Below are positions 27,350 through 35,779 of a stretch of DNA of 64,000 bases, one piece after another; the first letter of the stretch is position 1; every line of letters begins with the position of its first letter. Made by a program: the position numbers and the translations under genes. Source of the DNA: Streptomyces sp. V4I2 (GTDB lineage Bacteria; Actinomycetota; Actinomycetes; Streptomycetales; Streptomycetaceae); contig NZ_JAUSZM010000003.1 in assembly GCF_030817655.1 (NCBI RefSeq), forward strand, positions 1,488,001-1,552,000, written 5' to 3'. The notes under the pieces are model-generated. The model had not been told where the DNA came from, did no database searches, and saw only the letters and a program-made list of their open reading frames with translations.

Positions 27350-28462
27350 ATGAATACGCCACCGTCGCCGCCTGGAGGCGAACGGACTGACGGATCGTCC
27401 ATCAAGATCGGCGCTCTCGTTCCGCTGACTCGGCCAGGCTGGGTCGAGGCAGGCCGCCACCTGCTCGCCGGACTCGAGCTGGCCGTTCGCGAAGTCAATG
27501 AGGCCGGCGGGATCGTCGGAAGACCACTGGAGCTGGTGGTCCGGGACACCGCGGCCGACCCGCAGCGGGCCGCGGCGGCCGTGGACGAACTGGCTCGTCT
27601 GGGCGTGGCCGCCCTGGCGGGGGAGTATCACAGCGTCGTGGCTCGCGCCGCTGCTGCCAGGGCCGACGCCCTCGGCCTGCCGTTCCTCTGCTCGTCAGCG
27701 GTTCTCGACGCGCTCACCGAACAGCCGACGGAATGGGTCGCGCGCCTCGCCCCGGCGCAGTCCCACGGCTGGCGGATCTACGCGGATTTCCTCCTCGGCG
27801 CGGGCCACAGTCGAATCGCCGTAGCAGCCGAACCGAGTGTCTACTGGGCATCAGGGGCCCGCATTCTGCGCGACCACCTCGCTCCACGCGGCGGCACCGT
27901 CATCGAACTCGACATGCGTGCGCTCGCTCCCACGGCCGTGTGCGACGAGCTCGTCGACCATCGCGCGACAGCCCTCCTCCTTCTGGTCGGGCACCCGGAG
28001 CCGGCGGTGCCGATCGTCAGGTCCGTCCGCCGCGACCGGCGCCTCGCCGAGATCATGATCGGCGCTCCGGCCGGGCAACCGGAGTTCGCCGAATGGGCGA
28101 GGTCGCTGGGCGACGACGGGGCCGCGGTCCCGTTCTTGCGCTACCTGCCCGAGCGCCTCACCCCACTCGGCGCACGAGTCGGGGCGGCCCTCCGCGAGCG
28201 GCTGGCCGAGGCGCCCTCCTTCGTCGCCTTCGAGGGCTACGACACGGTCACCGTCCTCGCCGATGTGCTGCGTTCTCACGGCACGGACCGGGCGCGCATC
28301 GCCGAATCCTGGCCGCGCGTGGCAGTCGACGGCACCCGCGGGCAGCTCCGGTTCTCCCGCACGCCAGGCATCAGCGTCTGGCAATGGGCTTGGCCGCCGG
28401 TCCAGGTCGTTGATCAGGATCCGGCGGCACTCGATCGCTTTCGGGTCCTTCACGCCGGGTGA
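27350..28462 (+). CDS. Type I periplasmic-binding-fold protein, no signal peptide
   Basis: This 370-residue protein resembles branched-chain amino-acid/amide binding proteins (Peripla_BP_6). Family landmarks are IKIGALVPLTRPGWVEAGRH, AVREVNEAGGIVGRPLELVV and a hinge with FEGYDTVTVLADVL. It starts MNTPPSPPGGERTDG, with no hydrophobic signal or lipobox, and no permease or ATPase genes adjoin it. It may therefore be a cytoplasmic sensor, as AmiC is, rather than a transport component. GGGAG precedes the ATG at workable spacing. The upstream region was invaded by the IS5-family element, so its own regulation may be altered. Confidence 0.78.
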   Translation: MNTPPSPPGGERTDGSSIKIGALVPLTRPGWVEAGRHLLAGLELAVREVNEAGGIVGRPLELVVRDTAADPQRAAAAVDELARLGVAALAGEYHSVVARAAAARADALGLPFLCSSAVLDALTEQPTEWVARLAPAQSHGWRIYADFLLGAGHSRIAVAAEPSVYWASGARILRDHLAPRGGTVIELDMRALAPTAVCDELVDHRATALLLLVGHPEPAVPIVRSVRRDRRLAEIMIGAPAGQPEFAEWARSLGDDGAAVPFLRYLPERLTPLGARVGAALRERLAEAPSFVAFEGYDTVTVLADVLRSHGTDRARIAESWPRVAVDGTRGQLRFSRTPGISVWQWAWPPVQVVDQDPAALDRFRVLHAG

Positions 28463-28571
28463 GAGAGCACGGAGCTTGTCCCGCCTGCCGGACCGGGCAG
28501 TGCGCGATGCGGTGTGCGAAGGCGCCGGCCCGACCGGACCCGTCGGTGCCGGCACCGTCGCTCATCGCGGG

Positions 28572-29507
28572 TCAGCTCGCGAGGCCGGCTGTGGTCAGCC
28601 AGTCCTTCGCGACGTCACTGGCGTCCTCCTTGTCGTTGACGAGCTTCTTCATCATGTCCAGCAGGTCTTCGGTGGTGAGCTTGGCCGAGACGCCGTTGAG
28701 TGCGCCCTTGGCCGTGTCGTTGACGGCGGACTTGTAGACCAGGGGCGTGACGTTCTGCGAGGAGAAGAGGTTCTTCGGGTCCTCCAGCACCACCAGCTTG
28801 TCCTCGACGATGGCGGGATCGGTGGTGTAGATGTTGGCGGCCTGCACCTTGTCGTCCTTCAGCAGCTTCAGCAGGGTGGCCTGGGCGCCCGCGTCGAGCG
28901 GCTGGAACGTGCCGAACTCGACGCCGTAGACGTCCTTGAGTCCGACGCCGCCCTGGGTGCGGGTCTTGAACTCCGAGCCGGCACCGATCGTCCAGTCGCC
29001 CGCGACCGGCTTGAGGTCGGCGAGGGTCTTGAGCTTGTACTTGGCGGCGGTCTCGGCGGTGACCGTGACCGAGTCCTTGTCCTGGGCCTCGGCGGAGTCG
29101 AGTATCTCCACCGACGACGGGAGCTTCTGCTTCAGCTCGGTGTTGATGTCGTCCGTGCTGGTGGCGGTGCTCTTGGGGTCGACCGCCACGGCCAGCAGGG
29201 CGCCGTTGTACTCGGGGAAGACGCCGATGCCGCCCTTGACGACCTGGTCGTAGTAGACCTCGCGGGCTCCGATGTCGAACTTGCGGGTCACCTTGAGGCC
29301 CTTGGCCTCCAGGGCCTGCGAGTAGATCTCGGCGAGGAGCTGGTTCTCGGGGAAGTTCGCGGAGCCGACGACGATGGACTTGCCGTCGCCGCCGCTACTG
29401 CTGCTGCCCGTCAGCGGGTTGCTGTCGCTGTCGTCGCCACCGCCGCAGGCGGTCAGCGCGAGTGCGGTGATCAGGCCGAACGCGGCGCCTCGGTACATGC
29501 CTCTCAT
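28572..29507 (-). CDS. OpuC-type quaternary-amine ABC binding lipoprotein
   Basis: This 311-residue lipoprotein has a signal peptide and a lipobox (LITALALTACGGG), so it is anchored outside the membrane. The mature part has the glycine-betaine/osmoprotectant binding fold: VVGSANFPENQLLAEIYSQA, an FPEYNGALL block and AANIYTTDPAIVEDKLVVLE. The preferred start is ATG 29507, with GAAAGGAAA upstream; a further Met 11 residues upstream is unlikely. It is the last gene of a four-gene importer unit. Ligands of the family include glycine betaine, choline, carnitine and ergothioneine. The actual ligand here is not deducible from sequence alone. Confidence 0.9.
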   Translation of the reverse strand: MRGMYRGAAFGLITALALTACGGGDDSDSNPLTGSSSSGGDGKSIVVGSANFPENQLLAEIYSQALEAKGLKVTRKFDIGAREVYYDQVVKGGIGVFPEYNGALLAVAVDPKSTATSTDDINTELKQKLPSSVEILDSAEAQDKDSVTVTAETAAKYKLKTLADLKPVAGDWTIGAGSEFKTRTQGGVGLKDVYGVEFGTFQPLDAGAQATLLKLLKDDKVQAANIYTTDPAIVEDKLVVLEDPKNLFSSQNVTPLVYKSAVNDTAKGALNGVSAKLTTEDLLDMMKKLVNDKEDASDVAKDWLTTAGLAS

Positions 29508-29544
29508 GGGTGTTTCCTTTCTCAGTGCCCGGGGGCTCAAGAAC

Positions 29545-30234
29545 TCAGGTTCTGGACGCCGAGACCCGCAGGCCCGGCGAGACGACGAAGCGCCGCAGCG
29601 CGGTGAAGAGGATCTGGACGACGAGCGCCAGGACGACGACGACGGTGGAGCCGCCGATGACCAGTTCGTAGTCGTTGCGGGAGAGTCCGTCGACGATGAA
29701 GCGGCCCAGGCCGCCGAGACCGGGGTAGGCCGCGACGGTCGCGGTGGCCACGACCTGGATCGCGGCGACCCGTAGTCCGAGGAGGATCAGCGGGAGCGCC
29801 ATCGGCACCTCCACCCGCACCAGGACCTCCCACTCGGTCATGCCGACCCCGCGCGCGGCGTCCCTGGTGTCGGGGTCCACACCCCGGACTCCCTCGAAGG
29901 TGTTGATGAGGATCGGCGGGATCGCGAGCGCGACCAGGGCGACGAGCACGGGCGTGGTGCTGAGCCCGGCGAGGGTGACGACGAGGACCACCAGGCCGAA
30001 GGTGGGGACCGCCCGCGCCAGGTTGGCGACGCTGGCCACGGCGAAGGCCCCGCGGCCGGTGTGTCCGACGAGCAGTCCGAACGTCAGCCCGATCAGGGCG
30101 GCGAACAGGAGCGACAGGCCGCTGTAGGTGAGGTGTTCCAGGAGCCGATGGGGGATGCCGTCGTCACCGTGCCACTGCTTCGAGGACGTCAGCCAGTCCG
30201 CCACGAGCCGGATCTGGTTCAGGAGATCGTTCAT
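29545..30234 (-). CDS. OpuC-type ABC permease (downstream of pair)
   Basis: This 229-residue inner-membrane permease has about six hydrophobic segments. It carries the EAA-type loop near the C-terminus (DAARGVGMTEWEVLVRVEVP) that docks onto the ATPase. It forms the transmembrane channel with the second permease encoded just upstream. ATG 30234 overlaps the stop of that gene by four bases, giving a coupled start. The binding-protein gene follows 37 bases downstream. Confidence 0.9.
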   Translation of the reverse strand: MNDLLNQIRLVADWLTSSKQWHGDDGIPHRLLEHLTYSGLSLLFAALIGLTFGLLVGHTGRGAFAVASVANLARAVPTFGLVVLVVTLAGLSTTPVLVALVALAIPPILINTFEGVRGVDPDTRDAARGVGMTEWEVLVRVEVPMALPLILLGLRVAAIQVVATATVAAYPGLGGLGRFIVDGLSRNDYELVIGGSTVVVVLALVVQILFTALRRFVVSPGLRVSASRT

Positions 30235-30896
30235 GCGGCCGTCACCTTGTTCCGGGACCAGGGGGTGAGCAGCCGCTGGGCGAGGACCAGCAGGGCGTCG
30301 GTGGCGAGGGCGAGCAGCATGATCAGCACGATCGCGGTGACGATCGGGGTCGGGAAGTCGAGTTGGAGGCCCCGGGTGATGTAGTAGCCGAGACCGCCCT
30401 GTCCGATGAGCTGTCCGACGGCGACGAGGCTGATGGACGAGACGGCGGCGACGCGTACGCCGGCGATGACGACGGGTACGGCGATGGGCAGTTCGACCTG
30501 GACGACGCTGCGGATCGGGCCGAAGCCCATGGCGGTGGCGGCGAGCCGGACCGGTTCGGGGACCGAGGCCAGCCCGTCGACGACGTTGGGCACCAGGACC
30601 GACAGCGTGTAGAGCGTCAGCGGGATCATCACCGTGCGTTCGGTCAGCCCCGTGTACCGGACGAAGATCATGAACAGGGCGAGTGACGGGATCGAGTACA
30701 GGATGTTGGCCACGGTCAGGACCGGTGGGTACAGCCATCTCCAGCGATGACACAGGATGCCGAGAGGCACCGAGATGATCAGGCCGAACACCACCGGCAG
30801 AAGGCCCAGGCGCAGATGGACCCCGGTGTAGTCGGCCAGCTCGCCGGCATGGTCGGCTATCCAGTCCCAGCGGACGAGCGGCTCACCGTCGCTCAT
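30231..30896 (-). CDS. OpuC-type ABC permease (upstream of pair)
   Basis: This 221-residue membrane protein of the betaine/osmoprotectant permease family has several hydrophobic helices. Its docking loop reads AATAMGFGPIRSVVQVELPI, and a typical block QLIGQGGLGYYITRGLQLDF follows. It overlaps the ATPase gene upstream by four bases and the other permease downstream by four, so stoichiometric coupled expression is expected. It should form a heterodimeric channel with the other permease. Confidence 0.9.
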   Translation of the reverse strand: MSDGEPLVRWDWIADHAGELADYTGVHLRLGLLPVVFGLIISVPLGILCHRWRWLYPPVLTVANILYSIPSLALFMIFVRYTGLTERTVMIPLTLYTLSVLVPNVVDGLASVPEPVRLAATAMGFGPIRSVVQVELPIAVPVVIAGVRVAAVSSISLVAVGQLIGQGGLGYYITRGLQLDFPTPIVTAIVLIMLLALATDALLVLAQRLLTPWSRNKVTAA

Positions 30897-32047
30897 CGTT
30901 CACCACCGCCCGGTGCGTCGGCGCCCGCGTCGCCCGCGGCCGCTTCGGCGGCGACGGCTTCCGCGGCGGCCATCACGGCGGACAGCTCGTACGCGTCCGC
31001 GACTCCGACGACCGCGCCTTCCGCGTCCACGCCGACCGCGAGCCGGGACGGCGACAGGAGTGCCGCGTCGAGGGCGGCCCGGGCCGAGTCGCCCACGAGG
31101 CTGAACGTGTGGCCGAGCGGCGCCAGAGGCGCGTCCGCGAGCGTGCCGGTGTCCGGCAGCCCTGCGACCGCGGCCCAGCCGAGCGGCCGGCGGGCCTCGT
31201 CGACGACGAGCACCCAGGGCTCGTCCACCGTCCGGGCCCGCGCCACGGGAGAGGTCTCGGGCAGCACCGGACCCTCGCGCAGCGGCACCTCGGCCGCCTT
31301 GACGAAGGACAGCCGGCGAATGCCCCGGTCCTGCCCGACGAAGCCGGCCACGAAGTCGTCGGCGGGATGGGCGAGCAGCCGCTCGGGGGTGTCGAACTGG
31401 GCGAGCTTGCCGCCGGTTCGGAACACGGCGATGTTGTCGCCGAGTCTGATCGCCTCGTCGATGTCGTGGGTGACGAACACGATCGTCTTGTGGAGCTCCT
31501 TCTGCAGCCGGATGAACTCCGCCTGCAGCTCGGCCCGGACGATCGGGTCGACCGCGCTGAACGGCTCGTCCATCAGCAGCACCGGCGGGTCGGCCCCCAG
31601 CGCCCTGGCGACGCCGACGCGCTGCTGCTGCCCGCCGGAGAGCTGGTTCGGGTAGCGCTTGGCCATCTCGGACGGCAGTCCCACCAGTTCGAGCAGCTCC
31701 GCCGCCCGCGCCCGCGCCTTCTTGCGGCTCCAGCCGAGCAGCAACGGCACGGTCGCGATGTTGTCGAGGATGGTGCGGTGCGGGAACAGTCCCGCGTGCT
31801 GGATGACGTACCCGATTCCCCGGCGCAGTTCGGGGGCGTGGACCTCCCGGATGTCCCGGCCGCGCAGGCTGACCGTGCCGGCCGTCGGCTCCACCATGCG
31901 GTTGATCATGCGCAGCGTCGTCGTCTTGCCGCAGCCGGAGGGACCGACCAGGACCGTGATGCCACCCTCGGCCAGTTCCAGGGACAGCTCGTCCACGGCC
32001 GTGGTGCCGTTCGGATAGTTTTTGCTCACCGCGTCGAATCTGATCAA
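30893..32047 (-). CDS. OpuC-type ABC ATPase with CBS domains
   Basis: This 384-residue cytoplasmic ATPase powers the importer. Walker A is GPSGCGKTTT, the signature is LSGGQQQRVGVARAL, Walker B is PVLLMDEPFSAVDP and the switch is VFVTHD. After the nucleotide-binding domain come about 130 residues with CBS-like repeats, including WVLVVDEARRPLGW. Such domains sense ionic strength in OpuA/OpuC systems. The tail is Ala/Glu-rich. The start is TTG 32047, with AAGGGG seven bases upstream. It is the first gene of the unit and diverges from the cyclodeaminase-family gene across a 184-base spacer. Confidence 0.92.
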   Translation of the reverse strand: MIRFDAVSKNYPNGTTAVDELSLELAEGGITVLVGPSGCGKTTTLRMINRMVEPTAGTVSLRGRDIREVHAPELRRGIGYVIQHAGLFPHRTILDNIATVPLLLGWSRKKARARAAELLELVGLPSEMAKRYPNQLSGGQQQRVGVARALGADPPVLLMDEPFSAVDPIVRAELQAEFIRLQKELHKTIVFVTHDIDEAIRLGDNIAVFRTGGKLAQFDTPERLLAHPADDFVAGFVGQDRGIRRLSFVKAAEVPLREGPVLPETSPVARARTVDEPWVLVVDEARRPLGWAAVAGLPDTGTLADAPLAPLGHTFSLVGDSARAALDAALLSPSRLAVGVDAEGAVVGVADAYELSAVMAAAEAVAAEAAAGDAGADAPGGGER

Positions 32048-32064
32048 GACTGCCCCTTACCCGG

Positions 32065-32082
32065 CTGCATATGTTCATGCAG
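32065..32082. promoter_or_regulatory. Inverted repeat in importer/catabolic divergent promoter
   Basis: The perfect inverted repeat CTGCAT-6 bases-ATGCAG lies 18 bases upstream of the ATPase start, in the 184-base spacer shared by the importer and the catabolic genes. Position and symmetry suit an operator for a dimeric regulator acting on the importer promoter and possibly both. No regulator gene adjoins. Confidence 0.45.
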
Positions 32083-32231
32083 AGTTACGGGTGACTGAAT
32101 GGCGGGTCAATGCCCGGCTGTAAACGCGACGTTACGTTCGCACGAAATCGGGCCAGAGGTGTCCGAAAAAGTCCCGGTCTGCGACGTATGCGCCCTTCAG
32201 AATCAGCCAGATCAGACGTAGGGAGACATCC

Positions 32232-33233
32232 ATGAAACCGGTCTGGTTCACCTTCCTGAACGGCTCGGACATCGAACAGCTCGAGCCGACCGACATCGAG
32301 ATCCTCGACGCCGTCGAGGAGGGGCTGCGCGCCCAGGGCCTCGGCGAGACGGTCGTCGAACCCCGGGTCCACCTGATGCCCGATCCCGCATTCAACGGCC
32401 ACTTCAACGTCCTGCGCGGCTATGTCGCCCCGCTCGCCCTGGCCGGCGTCAAGATCGTGGGCGACTACGTGGACAACTACCAGGCCGGGCTGCCCTCCGA
32501 GATGGCCCTGCTCAACCTGTTCGACCCGCGAACCGGCATGCCGGTGGCCGTGCTCGACGCCACCGCCATCACCGAGATGCGCACCGGTGCCCTCACCGCA
32601 CTGGGGGCGCGTCACCTGGCCCGCCCGGATGCCAGGGTGCTCGGTCACATCGGCGCCCGCGCCACCTCGTACTGGAACGTCCGCCTGCTCGACCGGATCT
32701 TCGACCTCACCGAGATACGCGTCCACTCGCGCCGCCCCGAGAGCCGCGAGGCCTTCGCCGAGCGGCTGGAGCGGGAGCTCGGCAAGCCCGTGATCGTGAC
32801 CGAGGACTGGAAGACCTGCGTGGAGGGTGCGGACATCGTGGTGGAGGCGTCCCGACTCGAACGTCCCCAGCCGCTGTTGAAGACCGAGTGGATCGCCCCC
32901 GGTGCCCTGGTCGTGCCCTACGGAACGAACAGTGCGGTCGAGATCACCCTCACGGACATCATGGACAAGATCGTCGTCGACGACTGGGGCCAGGCGCACG
33001 CCGGACCGTTCGGCGCCCTGCGCGCGCACGTCGACTCCGGCAGACTCGACGAGGCCAGTCTGCACGGCGAGTTGGGCGAGATCGTCGCCGGCCGCAAGCC
33101 CGGCCGGGAGAGCGCCGACGAGACGAACCTGTTCTGGCACCGCGGACTCTCGCTCTCCGACATCGCGCTGGGCGCCGCCCTGCTCAAGAAGGCCGAAGAG
33201 CGCGGCCTCGGCCAGAAGCTGCGGTTCTCGTGA
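32232..33233 (+). CDS. Ornithine cyclodeaminase/mu-crystallin family protein
   Basis: This 333-residue NAD(P)-binding protein is of the ornithine cyclodeaminase/mu-crystallin family. Typical blocks are VKIVGDYVDNYQAGLPSEMA, AVLDATAITEMRTGALTALG and the dinucleotide-binding GHIGARATSYWNVRLLDRIF. VGEGADIVVEASR-like and VVDDWGQAHAG segments follow. Family members deaminate ornithine, reduce cyclic ketimines (including sulfur-containing ones) or act as amino-acid dehydrogenases. Specificity cannot be read. It leads a four-gene run: its stop overlaps the lyase's GTG start, so expression is coupled. Divergence from a quaternary-amine importer suggests that the importer's cargo is processed by this run. 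Confidence 0.85.
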   Translation: MKPVWFTFLNGSDIEQLEPTDIEILDAVEEGLRAQGLGETVVEPRVHLMPDPAFNGHFNVLRGYVAPLALAGVKIVGDYVDNYQAGLPSEMALLNLFDPRTGMPVAVLDATAITEMRTGALTALGARHLARPDARVLGHIGARATSYWNVRLLDRIFDLTEIRVHSRRPESREAFAERLERELGKPVIVTEDWKTCVEGADIVVEASRLERPQPLLKTEWIAPGALVVPYGTNSAVEITLTDIMDKIVVDDWGQAHAGPFGALRAHVDSGRLDEASLHGELGEIVAGRKPGRESADETNLFWHRGLSLSDIALGAALLKKAEERGLGQKLRFS

Positions 33234-34756
33234 CCGGGGTCGTCGTCGACGGGCGGACGCTGTCCTACGACCAGGTCGTCGCCGTCGCCCACCACGACGC
33301 CCAGGTGGTGCTCGCGGACGAGGTGCTCCCCCGGCTGGAGCGTGACCGGGCCGTCGTGAACGACATCGTCGACCGCCAGGTGCCGACGTACGGCCTCACG
33401 ACGGGCCTCGGCACCCGCTCGTCGTACGCACTCCCCCGCGCCGAACTCGACGCGTTCAGCGTCCGTACGGTCCGGGGCCGGGCCAACGCGGTCGGCGCAC
33501 CGCTGCCGGTCCCCGTCGTACGCGCCGCCCTCCTGGCCCGTGTCAACGGCATCGCGGGCGGCGGCAGCGGAGTGCGGCCCACGATCCCGCGGCTGCTCGT
33601 GGCCATGCTCAACGCGCGGGTGCATCCGGTGATCCCCGAGGTGGGGTCGATCGGCGCCTCCGACCTGTGCCAGATGGCCCATGTCGGGCTGGTCGTCATC
33701 GGGGAGGGCAGCGCCGAGTTCGCCGGTGAGGTGCTCGACGGCACCGCAGCACTGCGGCGGGCCGGTCTCGCCCCGGCCGAACTGGGTCCGCGGGACGGGC
33801 ATGTGCTGTGCAGCGCGAGCCCGCTGGCGGCCGGACAGGGCGCTCTCGCCCTGCACGAGGCGGCCGCCGTGCTCACGCTGGCCCAGGCGGTCACCGCGCT
33901 GACCTACGAGGGCTTCCGGGCCAACACGAGCCCGCTCGACCCCCGGGTGCTGGGGCTGCGCCCCTCCCCCGGGCAGTCCCGCGCGGCGGGCGAGCTGCTC
34001 GCCCTGCTGGACGGCGGTGAGCTGGGCGACCCCCGGCACGCGCGGCGGGTCCAGGACCCCGTCAGCCTGCGCTGCTCGGCCCAGGTACACGGGGCGCTGC
34101 ACGCCGCGCTGGACTTCGCCGACGACGCGCTCCACCCGGAGCTCAACGGCTGCGGCGACAACCCGGTGGTCCTGGCCGACACCGGCGAGATCCTCTCGTC
34201 CGGCAACTTCCACACCCCGGCCCTGGCCCTCGCCTTCGACACCCTCGCGCTGGCCCTGACGCAGACCGCCGCGATCTCCGCCGAGCGGATGCGCCGGCTG
34301 CTCGACCCCGCCGTCAGCGGACTGCCCGCGAACCTCTCGCCGTACGGTCCGGAACGCTCCGGCTTCGCACCGCTGGCCAAGACGGGGCAGGCCCTCGTCG
34401 CCGAGATCCGCATGCTGTCCGCACCGGTGAGCACCGACCCCCGCCACGGCGCGGACGCCGTCGAGGACGACTCGACCAATGCGGCCCTCGGGGCCCGGCG
34501 GCTGACCGCGATGCTCACCCGGCTGCGGCAGCTGCTCGCGGTCGAGGCCGTGGTCGCCGCGCAGGCCGTGGAACTGGCCGAACCGTCCACACTGGGGCGC
34601 GGACCTCGTCTGCTGAACCACGCGATCCGGGCGATCGTGCCCCGCCTGGACGACGACCGGCCCTGCGGGGTGGACGTGGAGGCGGTGAACCGCGACATCC
34701 TGGGATCCGACGACGTCCGGAGCGCGCTGCGCGCCCTGGTGGGAGGAGCGTCATGA
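33230..34756 (+). CDS. HAL-like aromatic amino-acid lyase lacking MIO glycine
   Basis: This 508-residue homologue of histidine/phenylalanine ammonia-lyases keeps the fold markers VPTYGLTTGLGTRSSYALP, GGGSGVRPTIPRLLVAMLNA, VSLRCSAQVHGAL, NGCGDNPVV and GNFHTPALALAF. The cofactor loop reads GSIGAS-DLCQMA. The Gly of the MIO-forming Ala-Ser-Gly is missing by a one-codon deletion (33656-33664 encode Ala-Ser-Asp), so normal MIO cannot form. The Ser-His pair that confers histidine specificity is Gly-Arg (TVRGRANAVG). A MIO-free lyase could still expel a better leaving group such as trimethylamine. The start is GTG 33230, overlapping the previous stop as GTGA. Its stop overlaps the amidohydrolase start. 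Function is inferred. Confidence 0.8.
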   Translation: MTGVVVDGRTLSYDQVVAVAHHDAQVVLADEVLPRLERDRAVVNDIVDRQVPTYGLTTGLGTRSSYALPRAELDAFSVRTVRGRANAVGAPLPVPVVRAALLARVNGIAGGGSGVRPTIPRLLVAMLNARVHPVIPEVGSIGASDLCQMAHVGLVVIGEGSAEFAGEVLDGTAALRRAGLAPAELGPRDGHVLCSASPLAAGQGALALHEAAAVLTLAQAVTALTYEGFRANTSPLDPRVLGLRPSPGQSRAAGELLALLDGGELGDPRHARRVQDPVSLRCSAQVHGALHAALDFADDALHPELNGCGDNPVVLADTGEILSSGNFHTPALALAFDTLALALTQTAAISAERMRRLLDPAVSGLPANLSPYGPERSGFAPLAKTGQALVAEIRMLSAPVSTDPRHGADAVEDDSTNAALGARRLTAMLTRLRQLLAVEAVVAAQAVELAEPSTLGRGPRLLNHAIRAIVPRLDDDRPCGVDVEAVNRDILGSDDVRSALRALVGGAS

Positions 34757-35655
34757 CCAACGTCGACGTACACCAACATCTGTGGACCCCTTCGCTGGTG
34801 ACGGCCCTGCGATCCCGCCGGGAACCGCCGTTCCTGGACGACTGGACCCTGTTCCTGGACGGTGAGCCGCCCTACGAGATCCCTCCCTCCCACCACGACC
34901 TCACCCGGCGTACGGACCTCGCCGCCGCCGACGGCCTGGGACGGGTGCTCGTCTCGCTGTCCGCCCCGATCGGCGTGGAGTGGCTGCCCTCGGCCGAGGC
35001 GCGGCCCCTGCTCGACGCCTATCACGAGGGCGCGGCCGCCCTCCCCGAGCCGTTCGGGGCCTGGGCCGCCACCTGCGTACGGGACATCGACGCGGGCGCG
35101 ACGGCCCAGGACCTCGACCGGGGGTTCGCCGGACTCCAGCTCCCGGCGAACGCCCTTGCCGACGCGGCCGGTTACGCGCGCTGTGCCCCGCTGCTCGATC
35201 TGCTCGAAGAGCGCGACCTCCCGCTGTTCGTCCATCCGGGACCCGCGCCCGGCGGGTCGGGGGGACCCGGCTGGTGGCCCGCGATGGTGCCCTACGTGCA
35301 GCAGATGCACGCCGCCTGGTTCGCCTTCCGCGCCTTCGGCCGGCCGCGCCATCCGCGCCTCAGGGTGTGCTTCGCCCTGCTCGCCGGGCTCGCCCCGCTG
35401 CACGGGGAGCGCTTCGCCGCCCGGGGCGACGGGGCGGCCGTCGGGGCGGACCCGGACGTGTTCGTCGAGACCTCGTCGTACGGGCCGACCGCCGTCGACG
35501 CGATCGTCCGCGCCCTCGGTGTGGACGCCGTCGTCCAGGGCTCGGACCGGCCCTATGCGGAGCCGCCGCGGCACCCCGGCTTCGGTCTGGGCGGTGCCGC
35601 GGCCTACGCCTTCCGCATCGCCAACCCGCGACGGCTGCTCACCGGAAAGGACTGA
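34753..35655 (+). CDS. Amidohydrolase (TIM-barrel metal-dependent hydrolase)
   Basis: This 300-residue protein is of the amidohydrolase-2 superfamily. The metal-binding HxH is in the N-terminal VDVHQHLWTPS. Another His lies in LPLFVHPGPAPGG, and the catalytic Asp in VVQGSDRPYAEPP. Members hydrolyse amide or lactone bonds or decarboxylate small acids. The ATG overlaps the lyase stop as ATGA, so it likely processes the lyase product or a later intermediate in the same pathway. It is cytoplasmic, with no signal peptide. The cupin gene follows 124 bases later. Confidence 0.85.
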   Translation: MTNVDVHQHLWTPSLVTALRSRREPPFLDDWTLFLDGEPPYEIPPSHHDLTRRTDLAAADGLGRVLVSLSAPIGVEWLPSAEARPLLDAYHEGAAALPEPFGAWAATCVRDIDAGATAQDLDRGFAGLQLPANALADAAGYARCAPLLDLLEERDLPLFVHPGPAPGGSGGPGWWPAMVPYVQQMHAAWFAFRAFGRPRHPRLRVCFALLAGLAPLHGERFAARGDGAAVGADPDVFVETSSYGPTAVDAIVRALGVDAVVQGSDRPYAEPPRHPGFGLGGAAAYAFRIANPRRLLTGKD

Positions 35656-35779
35656 ACGTTCACCGGAGCGGTTCAACTGCGCGCGTACTCGGGTGAGTTG
35701 GCTGAGATGACCGGGGACACGCCTACTCGGCGACTCGGCAATCGACGGTCCCTTGCCCACCCTGCACGAGGAGATGACG

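Noticed and set aside
28544..28557. CGGTGCCGGCACCG perfect palindrome between convergent genes
   Set aside because: No loop for a hairpin, and short GC palindromes are frequent in this base composition.
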